A stretch of 64,000 nucleotides of DNA, taken from assembly GCF_000150275.1 (NCBI RefSeq), contig NW_002060944.1:7640735-7704734 (forward strand). Reading direction: 5' to 3'. This DNA is from Trichoplax adhaerens (taxonomy: Eukaryota; Placozoa; Uniplacotomia; Trichoplacea; Trichoplacidae). Below are positions 25,101 to 38,700 of this stretch, piece after piece. Positions within the stretch are counted from its first letter, which is position 1. Every line of letters starts with the position of its first letter. The notes under the pieces were generated by a model. That model had not been told where the DNA came from, ran no database searches, and saw only the letters and a program-made list of their open reading frames with translations. The translations under genes were made by a program, and so were the position numbers.

Positions 25101-27243
25101 GTTTTTAGCATAAGTTTTAAAATGGTAGTTTTGATCCCATCATCAGATCCTGATAGGAACTGTTTCAGTTATAAGTAAATAATTCATAGTCAAAGTTTTC
25201 AATGAATTACAGTACATTTAGAAATGATATTTAGATGTTACGAACGATACTACCATTCCAATCTTGGTAAGTAGTCGAAAAATCATATCTGTTGTGATAG
25301 ATTCAGAAGCAGATCACTATTACAATTCGTGAAACAGAGCTAATTTACTTCATACGCGAAATATGGTCCGACTCTTACTTTTGAACAAGTTTAAAATTAG
25401 CTTGCATTCATGAGCATCTCTTTCATGTGTGGTCCAATTCTCTGCTATATTTAATAAGAGAACTGAAAAGAACTAATATCGTTAAAAATTGTAAGTTTAT
25501 ATCCTTAATTAATTAAAGTAATATAGCTATTCCAATATCGACTAACCCAACATATTCCCTTGTAATAAAACATTATTTGATTCAAGAATAAGTTCAGGGA
25601 TCTCGGTTAGCAACTCTGCGACTTCGTTACCTGATATGGCAGCACCTAAACCTTCATCAAAGATGATGTAATATAAGTGTGAAGATGCCAGCTGGGCGTT
25701 CTCGTTGTCTTTTGCTAGGCAGCTTTTCAATAACAGCATTATAGAATCTACTAAAAATAAGCCAGAATAAAGAATAATTGCAGATGCAAAGTTTAAACAA
25801 ATACTAGCGTAACTGTAAAACACATGCAATACGAATGGTGAAAACACTGCTATGAGCTATTTTTTTAATATCGTTTCTAAGATCTTCATTAAGAAAAGTT
25901 ATCTAGCAGATTGGAGAATATCACTGATTAGATAAATTTAACATTTATTGTACCCGATTTTTGGAAGATTTCTGCTATAATTGAAGGATAGGCAAACCCA
26001 ATCTTACTTAAACACTGTAGTAAGTTGAAGGATTCCCCCAAATTAATCGATTTTTCCAACTGAAAGAAAGAATTAAAATTGAAGTGAGAAGATTCATTAA
26101 TTCATAAATCACAAGTTTATGAGTAGGCAAAATTCAAATTTCACATTTTTAAAACTTATATAGTAAATCTATCCTATACCAGATACTATGATATAATGAA
26201 GGATTATATTGACATGTTATAATCGAAACATTGACGTGCGCTACATAAATTCCAGAATTTTAAAGAGTTGATACATCTCTGCTTAATAAAATACGCTACA
26301 TATAAGAATTTAACATTATTCACCTTGTTCACAAAGCAGTCTACCAACACACCATGAATTTTTTTTTTTATTAAGTGTAAACCAATATGTACCACAACTG
26401 AATAATAAAAGGATGTAGATATTTAATCATAACCTCCAGCGGTACGCGGTAACTAGTTGCTATTCTAGGCCTTATTTTCTATAATAGCGTATAGCCTTTT
26501 GACTTACTATCTATGACAAGTCGACCTATTGTGTTGTCGTTGTTGTCGAAAAATTCTAAAATTTATGGAATAAAGAATATTCACAAAAGTTGATGGTTAA
26601 CTTTTTCATTTTTAAAAATATAAAATTTTTGATTAAAATCAAAATGAAATAGTCAATAAAACCAGTCTATACGAACCCAGAATGACTTTCAAAAGGTAAT
26701 TGGTAACAGGCAATTCGCTTTCCAGTAAAGTATAGAAATCAGATTGGAACTCTGAACTTAAATCATAGAGTTCTGATAGCATCGTCTTCTTTGTATTTTT
26801 TGAAGTTGCCTCGCTTGTGATGTTACCGATGAGGCAGGTAATACACAAAAAGGAATTATTAGTAGTTTTTAAGATCGTCCATCTATCAGCGTGGTTGTCA
26901 TGATCATTTAATAAAGGAACTGCAGAAAGCATAGTAAATATCACTGATTGGTCTTCCAATATCTTTCAAAAAATTTCAAAGAAAATGTTTAAAGATAGAA
27001 GGATTTTCTTCCAATTAAAGCGAATTTCACAGAGAATGACACAAGTTACAAAGAGGATTAGCGTATTCTATTGACGTTATGTAGAGTATTGGTATATGGC
27101 CAGTTCGGGTTACCAATAAAGAATTTCTCTGCCTAATTTAATTTTATACTAGTATTCAAAGAAGCAAATTCAAAATCTTGCGGCTATAATATTTGTTGGA
27201 AGGTTTGCTTGCTCACATTCACAGTCATGTAAAAGGCGTCCAT
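19141..27243 (-). CDS. About 1222-residue HEAT/ARM-like helical-repeat protein (possibly MEI1)
   Basis: Forty minus-strand exons join in phase: 27243-27217, 26962-26677, 26555-26508, 26397-26324, 26059-25954, 25750-25547, 25462-25379, 25288-25254, 25159-25048, 24948-24903, 24811-24741, 24658-24589, 24507-24478, 24371-24240, 24125-23949, 23841-23697, 23291-23230, 23113-22989, 22902-22761, 22664-22544, 22423-22342, 22279-22149, 21992-21894, 21810-21751, 21597-21486, 21378-21280, 21142-21068, 20944-20934, 20843-20759, 20654-20587, 20514-20401, 20320-20245, 20149-20001, 19914-19889, 19843-19832, 19781-19762, 19681-19622, 19583-19570, 19499-19362, 19281-19141. The product is almost all amphipathic helix with Leu/Ile periodicity (for example MEFFMKVVLQSFE, FEALSEAGLAVV, MMHLLNCLSAIICVIQ), with no signal peptide or membrane span. 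I do not recognise it firmly. Vertebrate MEI1 (meiotic double-strand-break factor, about 1274 residues, ARM-like) fits in length and type. Weak points: the 27-base first exon (MDAFYMTVN), the micro-exons of 11-26 bases, and the end of the exon at 20401. Confidence 0.72.
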
Positions 27244-27249
27244 TAAACG

Positions 27250-28460
27250 AATTCTAAAACAGTGAGACTCTTACTCTCAATATTAAACCTTATATACAGT
27301 ATCTTAAAAAAGAAGATTATGCAGTACGTACGTTTAAATGGAGATCGATAGCGAAATAGAGTGACACTACGTAAGCGTCACTGTTTTGCAATGGAGCAAT
27401 TATTTCACTGAACACTTACTGTAATGCTTTGAACCAAGAGGTTTAGAAAAAAGTAAAATTAGAATTAAGTTAAGGATGGGAAATTAGAAATTGAATAAAA
27501 TGGTTTAAATTTTAGTAAATATACAAGGAAAACAGCTTCGATTCGTAAGTCAACAGGATAATTTTCGATAGCCTAAATCTCTGCTTAATGACCATCAAGT
27601 AGATTACAATCCTGGTAGGATTAAAGCAGAGAATCCATGATTGAAATGGCACATTAATTTCTATGTATAAAGCGAAATTTTTTATTTCTAATAGTAAATC
27701 TTTTATTTAGGACGAAATCGAGTACGTTAAGCTAAGGGATGTCGCTACATAAGCGCCACTTTAACGCAATATTAAAATTTTTCACTGAATGCATATCTTA
27801 AATATTGCCATAAACCAACAATTCTCAGATAAAATGAAAATAGAACGAAGTTAAAAATGTCAAACTAGAAATTACATAAAATATATAAAATTTTATAGTA
27901 ATTACAGAGAAATTGAATTCAGTTCATAAATTAACTGGTTGATCTTTAACAACTAAAATCTCCAATTAATAATCATAGGCTGTGATACTCAGAAGCCATT
28001 GTATTTCCGGACTCAAGATAGGGCGATTCGTGATGGAGATGGCGCATCAATTTCAGCATAGAAAGTTTTATTTCCATTTCCTATATTAAACTTTATATTT
28101 ATTTAGAAAGGAAGACGCTGCGTTCACTTGATAGATGTTGACACATAAGCATAAATTTAGTGTACCATTATAATTTTCTTCACTGAATATCAATCTTGTT
28201 ATGAATAAACTATTTCAGGCAAAGCGAAATGATATTAGGTTCAAAATTTTAATCTAAAAATTGTATCAAAATGCTTGAAGTCCCATGACAAATACACAAG
28301 AGAAATAGTTTTTAGTTTTCGTATTAGGAGAATGATTTTCAACGACCAAAAATCTATAATCAAATACATTGATTACCATATTCGTATTATCATTATATAG
28401 CCGTGAATTCAAGATGGAGAGATCCACAATTGAGATGACGCTATATAATTGGTATCAGTC
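27250..28460. repeat. Diverged tandem triplication, unit about 380-400 bp
   Basis: The word ttcactgaa recurs at 27404, 27781 and 28179 (spacing 377 and 398). It is preceded in each copy by a ctac(g/a)taagcg or acacataagca block about 40 bases earlier. Each copy is followed by a ttaagttaaaaatg-like stretch and closes with a gagatggc(a)catcaattt-like block. Similarity is moderate, so the duplication is old. No reading frame is kept across copies. Confidence 0.7.
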
Positions 28461-28538
28461 ATAATTGTCATTAATCATCGTGGTTGAAATGTTGAAACTA
28501 TCGTTGCCTTAATATTTTGTTTCTGTTTCTTTAGATAG

Positions 28539-28664
28539 GATGAGTACAGTGGCATACAATCCTCCTGCTACAGGGAATATACCACGGAAATCCTGCTTTG
28601 ATATTTTAGATACATTAGATTATGTACTAATTTGTACTTGTGTAGTAAATGAGGAAGACAAATA
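28539..28664 (+). other. Short reading frame behind a splice-acceptor-like tract
   Basis: After a pyrimidine-rich stretch ending TTTCTTTAG, the frame opens MSTVAYNPPATGNIPRK and runs 41 codons to TAA. It could be a terminal exon of an unseen plus-strand gene or mere chance. I do not recognise the peptide, and no partner exon was found upstream. Confidence 0.2.
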
Positions 28665-31600
28665 ATTTATTAAAGAGCGTTTTATTTCATAATAAGTCAT
28701 AATTTTGTCATTCTATATTCATAGTCGTAGTAGTTGTTTATTGTGGATACGTTACTAAAATATGAAAGTTTATAATATGCTGTCGATTTAAAACTAGGTA
28801 AACTAACAGTCTGGAATTTAGAATACTAGAATTTACATCTAGGTAAACAGATACTAGTTCACTGACAACTACAGATCCAAACAATCACATCCATTCAGAA
28901 AAATCTGATTCGACATTATATACAATTAATATTGATGATAAAATTTAATTATAGCGAGATGAATAAAGAACGAGTGGATTATTTACTTAAAGCTAATTCA
29001 TAAATGATATTGTATGTTCGATACCAAAAATTCCTAATTTATGAGTGCGTTTCAGCACGCATATAGGCTGCTGGTTATTAATATATCGTTATTAAAAATC
29101 CAAAGCAAATTATTAATGTACCCATACATGAAATTATATAAAGATATGATCCGAACGAACCGCTAAAGTGTTTGATACTACGAGTTGCGGTTAATAGAAG
29201 AGCCTTTTGATCTCTCTGCAATGATCACTGTTATAAGATTTAACGTATGATACAGTGTCAATACATGTAGTCGGATTTAAATGTAGTTAAGTTTGAAATC
29301 CTACTGTGCTTTTAAATTTTACATAATGATTTATTATTTTACTGCAAGATAACATGATATATTTTTCTGTATCTTGTCTAGACAGTATTGATCATATATT
29401 CTATTGTTACGAATTAATTATGTTTTTATCCTTACTGCCTATCAATAGACCTAAATGACAATTCTGGCTTACATCAACATCAACTGGAAAACTATAAACT
29501 AAAATTATGCACCGGCTTTTAATATGGACAAGACCTCATACTGGTGAAAAAATGTTATTTTTTTACGCTATAGGTTGCAGAGATGATACAATCACTCATT
29601 ATTTTCAAAGAATTTCGAACTTTTAAATCAAAGCCAAGCCAGTCACCCGTACTGTATATTGTTAAATTGTAATCAATAGAGATGGGCTGAAAACGCTCGG
29701 CTCTCGCCCAATAATTTTAATTTAGAGTGAATCATGCAATAATACGAGGTTCATTGAACCAATTAACTAATTCTATCTTTATAATATTTACTGATATTAG
29801 CTGTTTGATGATGACATAATACTGAGTAAATTGCCCAAACAAATAAATAGATATCGTAATTCTAGATTGATTTTTGTCGTATCTGTATGAAAGTGAGACT
29901 TGCAGTCCTTTGAATATTGTCGCAGTTTAAGACAGGATCACATATAGTGCTTTATTATATTTCCTTCTGGGTGATTTATACCCGGTACAGTGCTCGATAT
30001 CGAATAGTTATACGAAATTTTCTCTCCAAGTTGAGTACCTGGTACTCTGTTGTATCATTAACATTGTACGCTTAGTTTTATTTTGCTAAGTAGAAAAACA
30101 GTTAAATAAAATTTCCTTCGGAAATAAGTATTGCAAGATATATTGAACATTAAGATATAGAAGCTTAAGTTTAGTTTTCTGAGAAGATAACTGGACCCCG
30201 ATATTCATTAGGAGAGCTGTAATTCATAGCAGGCTTATTGTGATTAATATGGGTACGTCTTATGCGGAAAAAGAAAACAGTACAAGATTACTTGTTACCG
30301 TACTAGCTCTTTTGATTGTGCACGATGTGATATATTGTACGTATACAGTATACTATACTTATCTATAGCATTTTAAACAAAGCAATTTGATTTAAGCAAG
30401 GAAGATCTAGCATAAATGTATTTATAACAATTAAATTAATTATCAAATATATCTATTACTGAAAAATAATCTTGTGTACTTTAGAGCCGTTTTCAAAATA
30501 ATTATTTGCACTTATATATTGACATCATTCTGAGATGGATTCGCTGGTCCCTTCAAACGTTATACTGTACATTAATATCTTACAAATGTAACTTTTTAGT
30601 TTATTAAAAGCAATTGGAAGAAATATGGCATCGATACCGTAATTATTTTCTACAAAATTATCTAACTAATGCAAGAATATTGATATAAATACAACTAGCC
30701 CGGAAATATATGTTTTTATTCTTTTTAGCCTTACGTACCATACACCAACATCCTAATAGCTACTGTAATTTGTTTTCTCTTTCTTATCACACGTGTACTA
30801 TATTTATACGCATAGGCGTACTTGCACTTCAAAAAATTACCGAAGCAATTGTAGCATTCAAAACAGTGAGGTACTGTGCTCTCTAATATGCTGTATATTC
30901 GCAACACTCGTAAACGGAGATAGAACACTATCGTTCTGCAATCGGTAAGGTAGCTGACATAATGTAAGTAGCGCCACGTTGGTATCTTATTTGTTTTAGT
31001 GCTGGGGTTTATGATCCATATTTTGTTTTTCATTTAAGTGACGGTGTAGTTCTTTCGATGAGAATTATGTCGCTTTTCACCTTTCATTATCATTTTAAAA
31101 AGCAGATTACATAATCCCTAATGTACAGTATAATATTTCAAAGCTAAATGTGATCTATTTCCACACTACTACTTACTAAACGGGTGCTATCGGTGATATT
31201 AAGATATTTTGATTAGGTCAAAATAATTCATACTTCAAAGACAGTTCAGGGCTGTAAGAGAAATATAGCGCGTAAGTTATGCGTTGTCAAAGGTGTGAAG
31301 AGTAAGAAAGGGTTGATAAATGGAGTGCTATAACTCTACTTGCAAATCATATTGAACTTCATAGATATTCCGATCATTCTACGTTGCCTTCAGGTTAAAG
31401 CTTTTCATACAAAACGTTCATTTATTATATCTAGATTCATTAAGAATAGAGAGATAGAAAATTAAGTTTACGCGTATGCATTTCTGTATGACATGTGATG
31501 TTGTTTGGTGACTGTAAGGGTTTCCATTCGCTATTCCTCTGCCCATTTTATTAACCAATTAGAAAGGAATACAATCAGAATAGTCATAAGTTTGTACCTG

Positions 31601-32323
31601 AGCAATGTATGCAAGGTAGAACACTGGAAAAGTATTCCCTTCTAATTATCTTAAAAGAATCGTTGATTGAGTAAAAATAAAACTAATTGACCTGAGCTAA
31701 GTTAAGAAAGCAATGGTAGGACAATTCAAATTACATAAAAAAGAAGCATTTCTACAAGCGATGAAATCCACTTTAGTAATTTGTATTAGCAACGGAAATT
31801 ATTTTATCGTGCTGAAGTTGTTATTCATATCAAGAGGTGCCCAAGTAAACAAATAGAATAGAGGATATCATTGAACAATGGGATATACTAGTGAAATAAG
31901 TTTAGTAAAGCTCTGGCAGTAGTGCTAACGCTACTTGGGCTACATATTGTTATGACACATAAAGCATACAGTAGAGGTAATTTTGTGACCCCCAATTGAT
32001 GATGCGTCTATCAGCCTAATGTTGTCTTTTCTTTACTATGCAAACGTTTAGAAAGTTAATTATGAACTCTTTACATGTTTATTACTCATCATTTTCATTA
32101 ATCATTATGATTACTGACGTATTCCAACTATCCACATTGCATAATAGGGAAGTAATCAACGTGAGATGCGAATAATAATTAAAATAAATACTAGGGTTAA
32201 TTTGCAAGCCAATGCCTCATTTTATGCGTAATTATAGCTATTCATTAATTGGTTGAGACTGGATAAGAGGTGGAGTTAAAATGATGATTGGCATTTTTAA
32301 TAGATGCATTCTATTCAAATGCG

Positions 32324-32351
32324 TGCAAGTTGGCTCTTCAGCCAACTTGCA
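32324..32351. other. Perfect 12-bp hairpin upstream of myosin
   Basis: The arms tgcaagttggct and agccaacttgca are exact reverse complements around a four-base loop (cttc), about 390 bases before the myosin start codon and about 270 bases upstream of its TATA box. It could be a dimeric binding site, an RNA hairpin or a transposon footprint. The sequence alone does not decide. Confidence 0.75.
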
Positions 32352-32620
32352 TTGGTAATAGACTTCTTCTAGCGTTGTGGGCTGGGTCGCCACTTCTTTC
32401 CAAGGTTATCACGATTTGGTAAGGTTGAACTAGATATTGAACTTTTTGCAATTAGATGATAACTTGATAGTTGGAACTCAATTATCTTGATAGAATTGTG
32501 TCTAGTTTATTTAATGGATACGTTAATTTATAGAGTCAGCAAGATTGGCAAGCGTTAGCTTATGCTTTGGGCTTGTTCGCGACTTGGTGGAGAAGATTGG
32601 ACTTGCAAAAACTTCAACTT

Positions 32621-32627
32621 TATATAA
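32621..32627 (+). promoter_or_regulatory. TATA box of the myosin heavy-chain gene
   Basis: TATATAA inside ctttatataagcg lies 109 bases before the ATG at 32736. A start site 25-35 bases downstream would leave a 5' UTR of about 80 bases without an intron. Few other gene starts in this window have such a box, so strong or cell-type-specific transcription is plausible. Confidence 0.55.
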
Positions 32628-32735
32628 GCGTAGAGGAAAGACGTCTTACACTATATTGTCTAGTGCAGTAGGTGGTGAACTAGTCTTTAAACTCAGTCAA
32701 TACTGTAGGGGTGATCGATTGAGTTAGCCGACAAC

Positions 32736-35700
32736 ATGGACGACGCTGAAGGATTTTTGCGGCAAAAATCGCAAGCCGTCACCGAGAGTATCGATTCCAA
32801 GAAATGGGTTTGGATCGAAGATAAGGCTGAAGGATATCTCTCTGCTAAAATTCTAGAAGTCAATGGCGAAACTTTATCGGTTGAAGTCAATACTGGACAG
32901 GTAAATATCAAATTTATCCAATTTCCATTCCGCTCTATTCCACTCAATTAGTCATACTCCAATCTGTATCCGCCCATAATCCAACTATTGCAAGCGGTGG
33001 CAACGAAGTACAATAAAGTTCATTTGCAATGCAATAAAATTCTATCTAAAATAATTTGATATCGTCTCTTTGAGTTGACTTGTGATACATTGATCAACTA
33101 ATTTGATCTATTTTAATTCCATGCTAGCGATAGCATGGATTAAAAATAGAGTCCATGCAGTTTTAACAAGTCCAACAGTACCAAGCAATCTAATTAACGC
33201 TATTAAAATGACGCTGATGAAATGTCCGACCGTATAGTGTTAACGTAGCAATGGGCCGTAATATCTTGAACTTTAGCCCTCCAAAAAATTACCTTATCAT
33301 TAAATAATTCTTAATTTTATCTTGTAGCGATTAACGGTTAAGCGTGATTTAACCCAACAAATGAATCCAACAAAATATGACAAAGCTGAAGATATGGCAG
33401 CCCTGACCTATTTAAATGAAGCTGGTGTCTTGAATAATTTGAAACAGCGTTATTTCAGTGGAATGATCTATGTAAGTAATCAAAGTATGCCCACAATTTC
33501 CTATTAGCATGAACGTAGTAAAAACATTCTAGCATCAAGCCTGTTAATGAGATCTCGATTTGAAATGATTTATGATATTGAGATAATTTTTAAACAAGCT
33601 CCAAACGATCATTGCACAATGGACATTTTCTTTTTTCAAACTTAAAGCTACTGTTAAAAATGCTCTTCTGTCATCTTTATTTTCTACGTTAATACGATAT
33701 TTCCATTATTATACGCTAACACTATTCTATTTTATATCTCATTTTGAGTAAATAGGATAAACTTAATAATGTTCGTTTAGCGATATACGAGTCGTATTGT
33801 AAGTTCTATTATGTAACGGTTTGAATAAGTAAGTGTTTTATAGTACTTGCATACACTATTACAGCATTAACTACAATTGCGGATAATTGTTCGTTTTTAA
33901 CTACAATTATTCATCCAGCGACTTTTCCTTAACCTTAGACAGCGATCGTTAACATTTAATCGAACAAACATGTACAATTCTAGTAGCGTCGAGGCAGTAT
34001 TAAAACTAGATTTAATGAACAATATTTCTATTTCTATCAACCTTTGAAATGATCTATTAATGTAACTATTGAGGACTTTTATACCATTTTTATTATTTCT
34101 ATTATTTAATTTACTTTAACCACTAACGAGCGTAAAAACCAACAATTAATCATTGATTTTGTAAGAAATTTTCATAATTTTGTTAAAATTACTGTAGTAA
34201 TGATAGGTTGCCATGATTCATTTTCGTACACCATACAGCGTAAGTTAATTAAATTCATCGATGCAATCGGAAAGACGCGATGCTTATATTGCTATTTATT
34301 ACGTATGCACGGCAAGGACTCCAGACGAAAATTACAATTTATCTTTAGTAGCACGTGCTAGTATGAGGCCGTAAATCTACCTATCAACACATTTCACTGA
34401 TCCAATTTTATAATACTAATAATGCATACTCTTAATTAAAAGAGAGTAGTATAGCGATTCCACTTCAATATTGTGACTGCACTATAGAGTATTAGCAGAA
34501 ATGTTTATCTTGCAAGTCTAATGTAAACTCGCCACGAAGGATCGAACCTATTCATGCTCTACGAGTACTTATAAATGACCCATAATAATAAGTAAAGGGG
34601 TAGTTGAACAATCCCATCTACTAAATATCTTCAAATAGTAATACTGTGCAATAAAAGACTGAATACTGGCTTCAGTAAAAGTGTCCAAAATATCTTATTT
34701 ATTTCGAGATTCAAACGTTTAAGTGTAATAAATGTACTATCGGCCAATACACAATTGTATTTAGTTAATAATATGTAATAATATCAGAATTACTTTAATC
34801 GTCTGTTCTTTACAAAATATTTAAGACTAGTAAGGGTGTAACATTATCGTCAATAGCTTTACATGTTGGTATAAATTACAGTCAATAACTCAATAACTAG
34901 AGCACTTGATCTCAATTCTATTCCAAAAGCCTATTAGGTTAAAAAAAGAGCAGAGAATAATTAATGTATATTATACGCATTATGATGAATTGAAGCTTTT
35001 TCATGCTTTCTTACAGTACAAGAGGGTATCGAATTAATTTTTAGATTACCTTATGGTATTATCTGTCTTCAGCTTGGATTGTAAAATATTCATAATTTTG
35101 CGTAGACCTTTCTTATTAACAAGTCTGGGATAATTGAACCGGATTACTGCCGTACTATTACTCTAAATTTTTAACTCTGTTAATTATCGTTCCGACGATA
35201 CGTCTGATCTTATTCACTTTCAATGCTATGTAATAGAAAAGCATTTCCTTTTGACAGACGAATTATGATGGAAATTGAAAATTTTCATGATTAATCATGA
35301 TTGCCAATCATTGATTGGGATTGTTGTAAATTATTCGCCCATTGGAAAAACGGCTAAACTAATCCTAACGTTACTACTACGAATTTTAATGCGTTACACA
35401 TACTGAAATATAAATGAAAGACACTTTTTAAATATCATTGTCTGTTCAATCCTAACCAATACCATTATAACTTCATTATAACATCATTACACTAATTACT
35501 AGCGTTAAGCATTATTTATAAGATGCATCATTGAACTTCTTTTACTAGAGAAATACCACGATATGTTTTTGATCCCGATCTAGTGATACTTTTTAAAATT
35601 GATTTTTTTATCGTTACTTTAGAAAGAGTTTTATTTTGGTCGACGAAGACATTACAGTAGTTTAATTATTATTGAAAATTCTACAACGTCATTTAATTGG

Positions 35701-38700
35701 CTATACTTACGTCTATTTACAGACATATTCAGGTCTCTTTTGTGTAGCTGTCAATCCTTACCGACGTCTTCCAATATACACCGATAAAGTAGTGGAAATG
35801 TACAAGGGCAAAAGAAGAGCTGAAATGCCACCTCACATTTTCTCCATTACCGACAACGCGTACAATGAAATGTTACAAGGTTAGGATAATTAGGGCTTAC
35901 GACACAAAATCTCGATAGTTTGCTGAATTATTAATACTGTAAATAGTACGGTAGACTACAATTACAAGAACCGTAAGTTAATATGGCTGACTTAAAATCA
36001 CATGTTTTGCTTCCATTTTAATCTTAAAACAGAGCGAGAAAATCAATCCATCCTAATCACGTACGTATCGCATCGTAATGATTCTTTTATTAATCAATTG
36101 ATATAATCGTAACAATTAACATTTATATTCCATCAGTTTATAATATATATATATAAATTTAACGTATGTAATATCCTGTCCGTTCATAATATACTGGTAT
36201 CTTTTATCATCACGTACAATTATAATACTATTTACGTATAAGTGAAAATGATAGAATCATTTGCACGATCTTTCAGACTTATTAAAAGTGTAGATATGTG
36301 CACTTGCTATAAAAAATCGTTCAAAATTTCTAGCAACGGTCATAGTTAAATTCTTATTCCTCAAATTATTGCAAAAAAATGCTAAGCTAGTTTGTAATTA
36401 TCTCAGCGGTGAATCAGGTGCTGGTAAAACAGAAAATACCAAGAAAGTTATACAGTATGTGGCGACTGTAGCCGGAACTGGAGAAACTAAATCTGAAAAG
36501 AAGCAGGTACAAAATAAAATTTTTTAACTATAACAACTTCTAAATTGAAGTTTAAGGAATCGGTATACTGCTGGAACCTATAGAAAGATTTAACTGATTT
36601 ATCTGGTAGTTTCTATGTTACTGGAAACTAAAAAATTGAATAAAGTAGATCTTAGGCTCATTATCTTGCTTATCCTAAACCAGTTTCTTATATTTGGATT
36701 TTAAACTACCTACAGATTTAAACGGGTTTTACAGTTTACTTCTAGTTGAGAGGGTTACTAAAATTATTTTATTTACTTTGAACTTTTGTTCTAGAACTTG
36801 GAAGATCAAATTGTTCAAGCTAATCCCCTTATGGAAGCTTTCGGTAACGCAAAGACAATCCGAAATAACAATTCTTCACGATTTGTAAGTAGGGTTTGCA
36901 GCATCTTAATTTCTGATTATCTATAAGGATTACTTAAGGGTATAAGCATCAGATATCCTGCTTAAAAGTTGCATAAATAAGAAATACAATTTATATGCAT
37001 ATAATTATCACTGCACCTCCTTTACTATATCTAATGGAATGCTTTTCGATGTAATTGAAAGGGTAAATTTATTCGAGTACATTTTGGCCTACATGGTAAA
37101 ATTGCTGGAGCGGATGTTGAATCATGTTAGTTGAATGGATTTAAAGCTACTTAAATATAATTTTACCAAAACCATTACTTCTACTATCTAAATTCAATTA
37201 ATGATACCTAGAACTCCTTCAATTTAAAGTCTTTAGTAACGGTCAAAAAATAATATAGTAAAAATTTCATTTATTAATTATAGATCTACTGGAGAAATCT
37301 CGTGTTGTTTCACAAACTTCAGAAGAGCGAAATTACCATGTCTTCTACCAAATTTTAACTGCAGCAGATGACCAGATGAAAGGTTAAACACTTGTGATAA
37401 ATACTGAAAGCATTCAATTTACTTGATAATCTTCTACTAATTATATCTATATCCGTATTACAGAAAAATATTTAGTAACGGGTAAACCTGAAGATTACAA
37501 GTTCTTAAGCGAAGGCGTAGCGCGAATTGATGCAGTTGACGATGAAGAAGAATGGCATGCGACATGTGTACGTAGCATATCTATAGTTTACTAAATACTA
37601 CTTGATATTTTATGACAAATTATTGTAAAAAAAATTGGATATCATATTGCAGCTAGTAAGATTAGTTGATAAAATTGATATCCAATAATTTTGAATCTTA
37701 AAATATTTCTGGGAAAATTGTAGGATTCTATGAAAACTCTACGCTTTACAGATGAAGAGAGGGGCTTCCTTATTAAAGTCGTTATGGCTATTCTGCATTT
37801 TGGCAATGTTAAATTCAAGCAACGCCCAAGGGAAGAACAGGCTGAATGTCCTGATACCGCAGGTTTCTAGATTGCCATTGACACTCACTCTTGCTTAATT
37901 GTCTACCTGCGTCACATAAATATAAGCAAAATTTATAAAATTAAAACCTGAAAAGCAATCTCTTATCCTAATGATTTATTGTTCCATATCAGATGCTGAA
38001 AAGGTGGCATTCTTGCTTGGAATTCAAGTTGCTGATCTTGTGAGATCTTTGCTGAGGCCAAGAATTCGTGTGGGCCATGAATACGTACAACAGGGAAGAA
38101 ATTATGAACAGGTATGTATAAAATTTGATATTGCCTACATTATATTGTTTAATCAGCAGCATTAATCTGAAAGTCATATTTGCTATAATTATAGGTTGTT
38201 TCTTCCGTAGCCGCATTATCTAAATCTCTATATGACCGTATGTTCAAGTGGTTAATTGCTCGCATCAATAAAACTTTAGAAACAAAAGTAAGAAATTTCT
38301 ATCTGACAGTTATCAGCATTGAAAACATCGCTTTAATCAGTAACATTTCTATCACTGCTTTCAGTTCAGCAAGAATTATTTTATTGGAGTACTCGATATT
38401 GCTGGTTTTGAGATTTTCCAGGTTTCATTGAATAATATTATGGTATAGAGTTTCATAATGTAAATGTTAGCAATTCTAAACAGTACTTTTCCCATAATCT
38501 ATACAGGTAAATTTGTTCGAGCAATTGAGTATCAACTACACTAACGAGAAGTTGCAGCAATTTTTCAATCACCATATGTTTATCCTGGAACAAGAAGAGT
38601 ATAAAAAGGAAAATATTGATTGGGAATTTATCGATTTCGGTCATGATCTACAGCCCTGTATTGATCTAATTGAAAAAGTAATTTCTGTGATATAACTTTC

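Larger units (their letters stand above)
27244..32735. other. Intergenic region upstream of the MEI1-like gene and of myosin
   Basis: The two flanking genes diverge from here. The left part carries a diverged tandem triplication (about 27250-28460). A short reading frame follows at 28539-28664. From there to about 32300 I see only AT-rich sequence with no convincing exon. The last 450 bases hold a hairpin and a TATA box that probably belong to the myosin promoter. Confidence 0.55.

Noticed and set aside
26454-26478. Candidate exon of the MEI1-like gene between 26508 and 26397
   Set aside because: Its phase runs into a stop. Joining 26508 directly to 26397 keeps the frame and gives a smoother sequence.
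30731-31033. 100-codon open frame on the minus strand, Cys- and Tyr-rich
   Set aside because: No known similarity, no partner exon, AT-rich surroundings. A frame of this size is expected by chance in an intergenic region of this length.
32545-32727. 60-codon open frame on the plus strand just before myosin
   Set aside because: It spans the TATA box and would have to be transcribed from further upstream. It is better read as promoter and 5' UTR.
34530-34600. tRNA-like B-box (GGTTCGATCC on the minus strand)
   Set aside because: No A-box, acceptor stem or anticodon arm can be built around it. It is a chance match inside a myosin intron.
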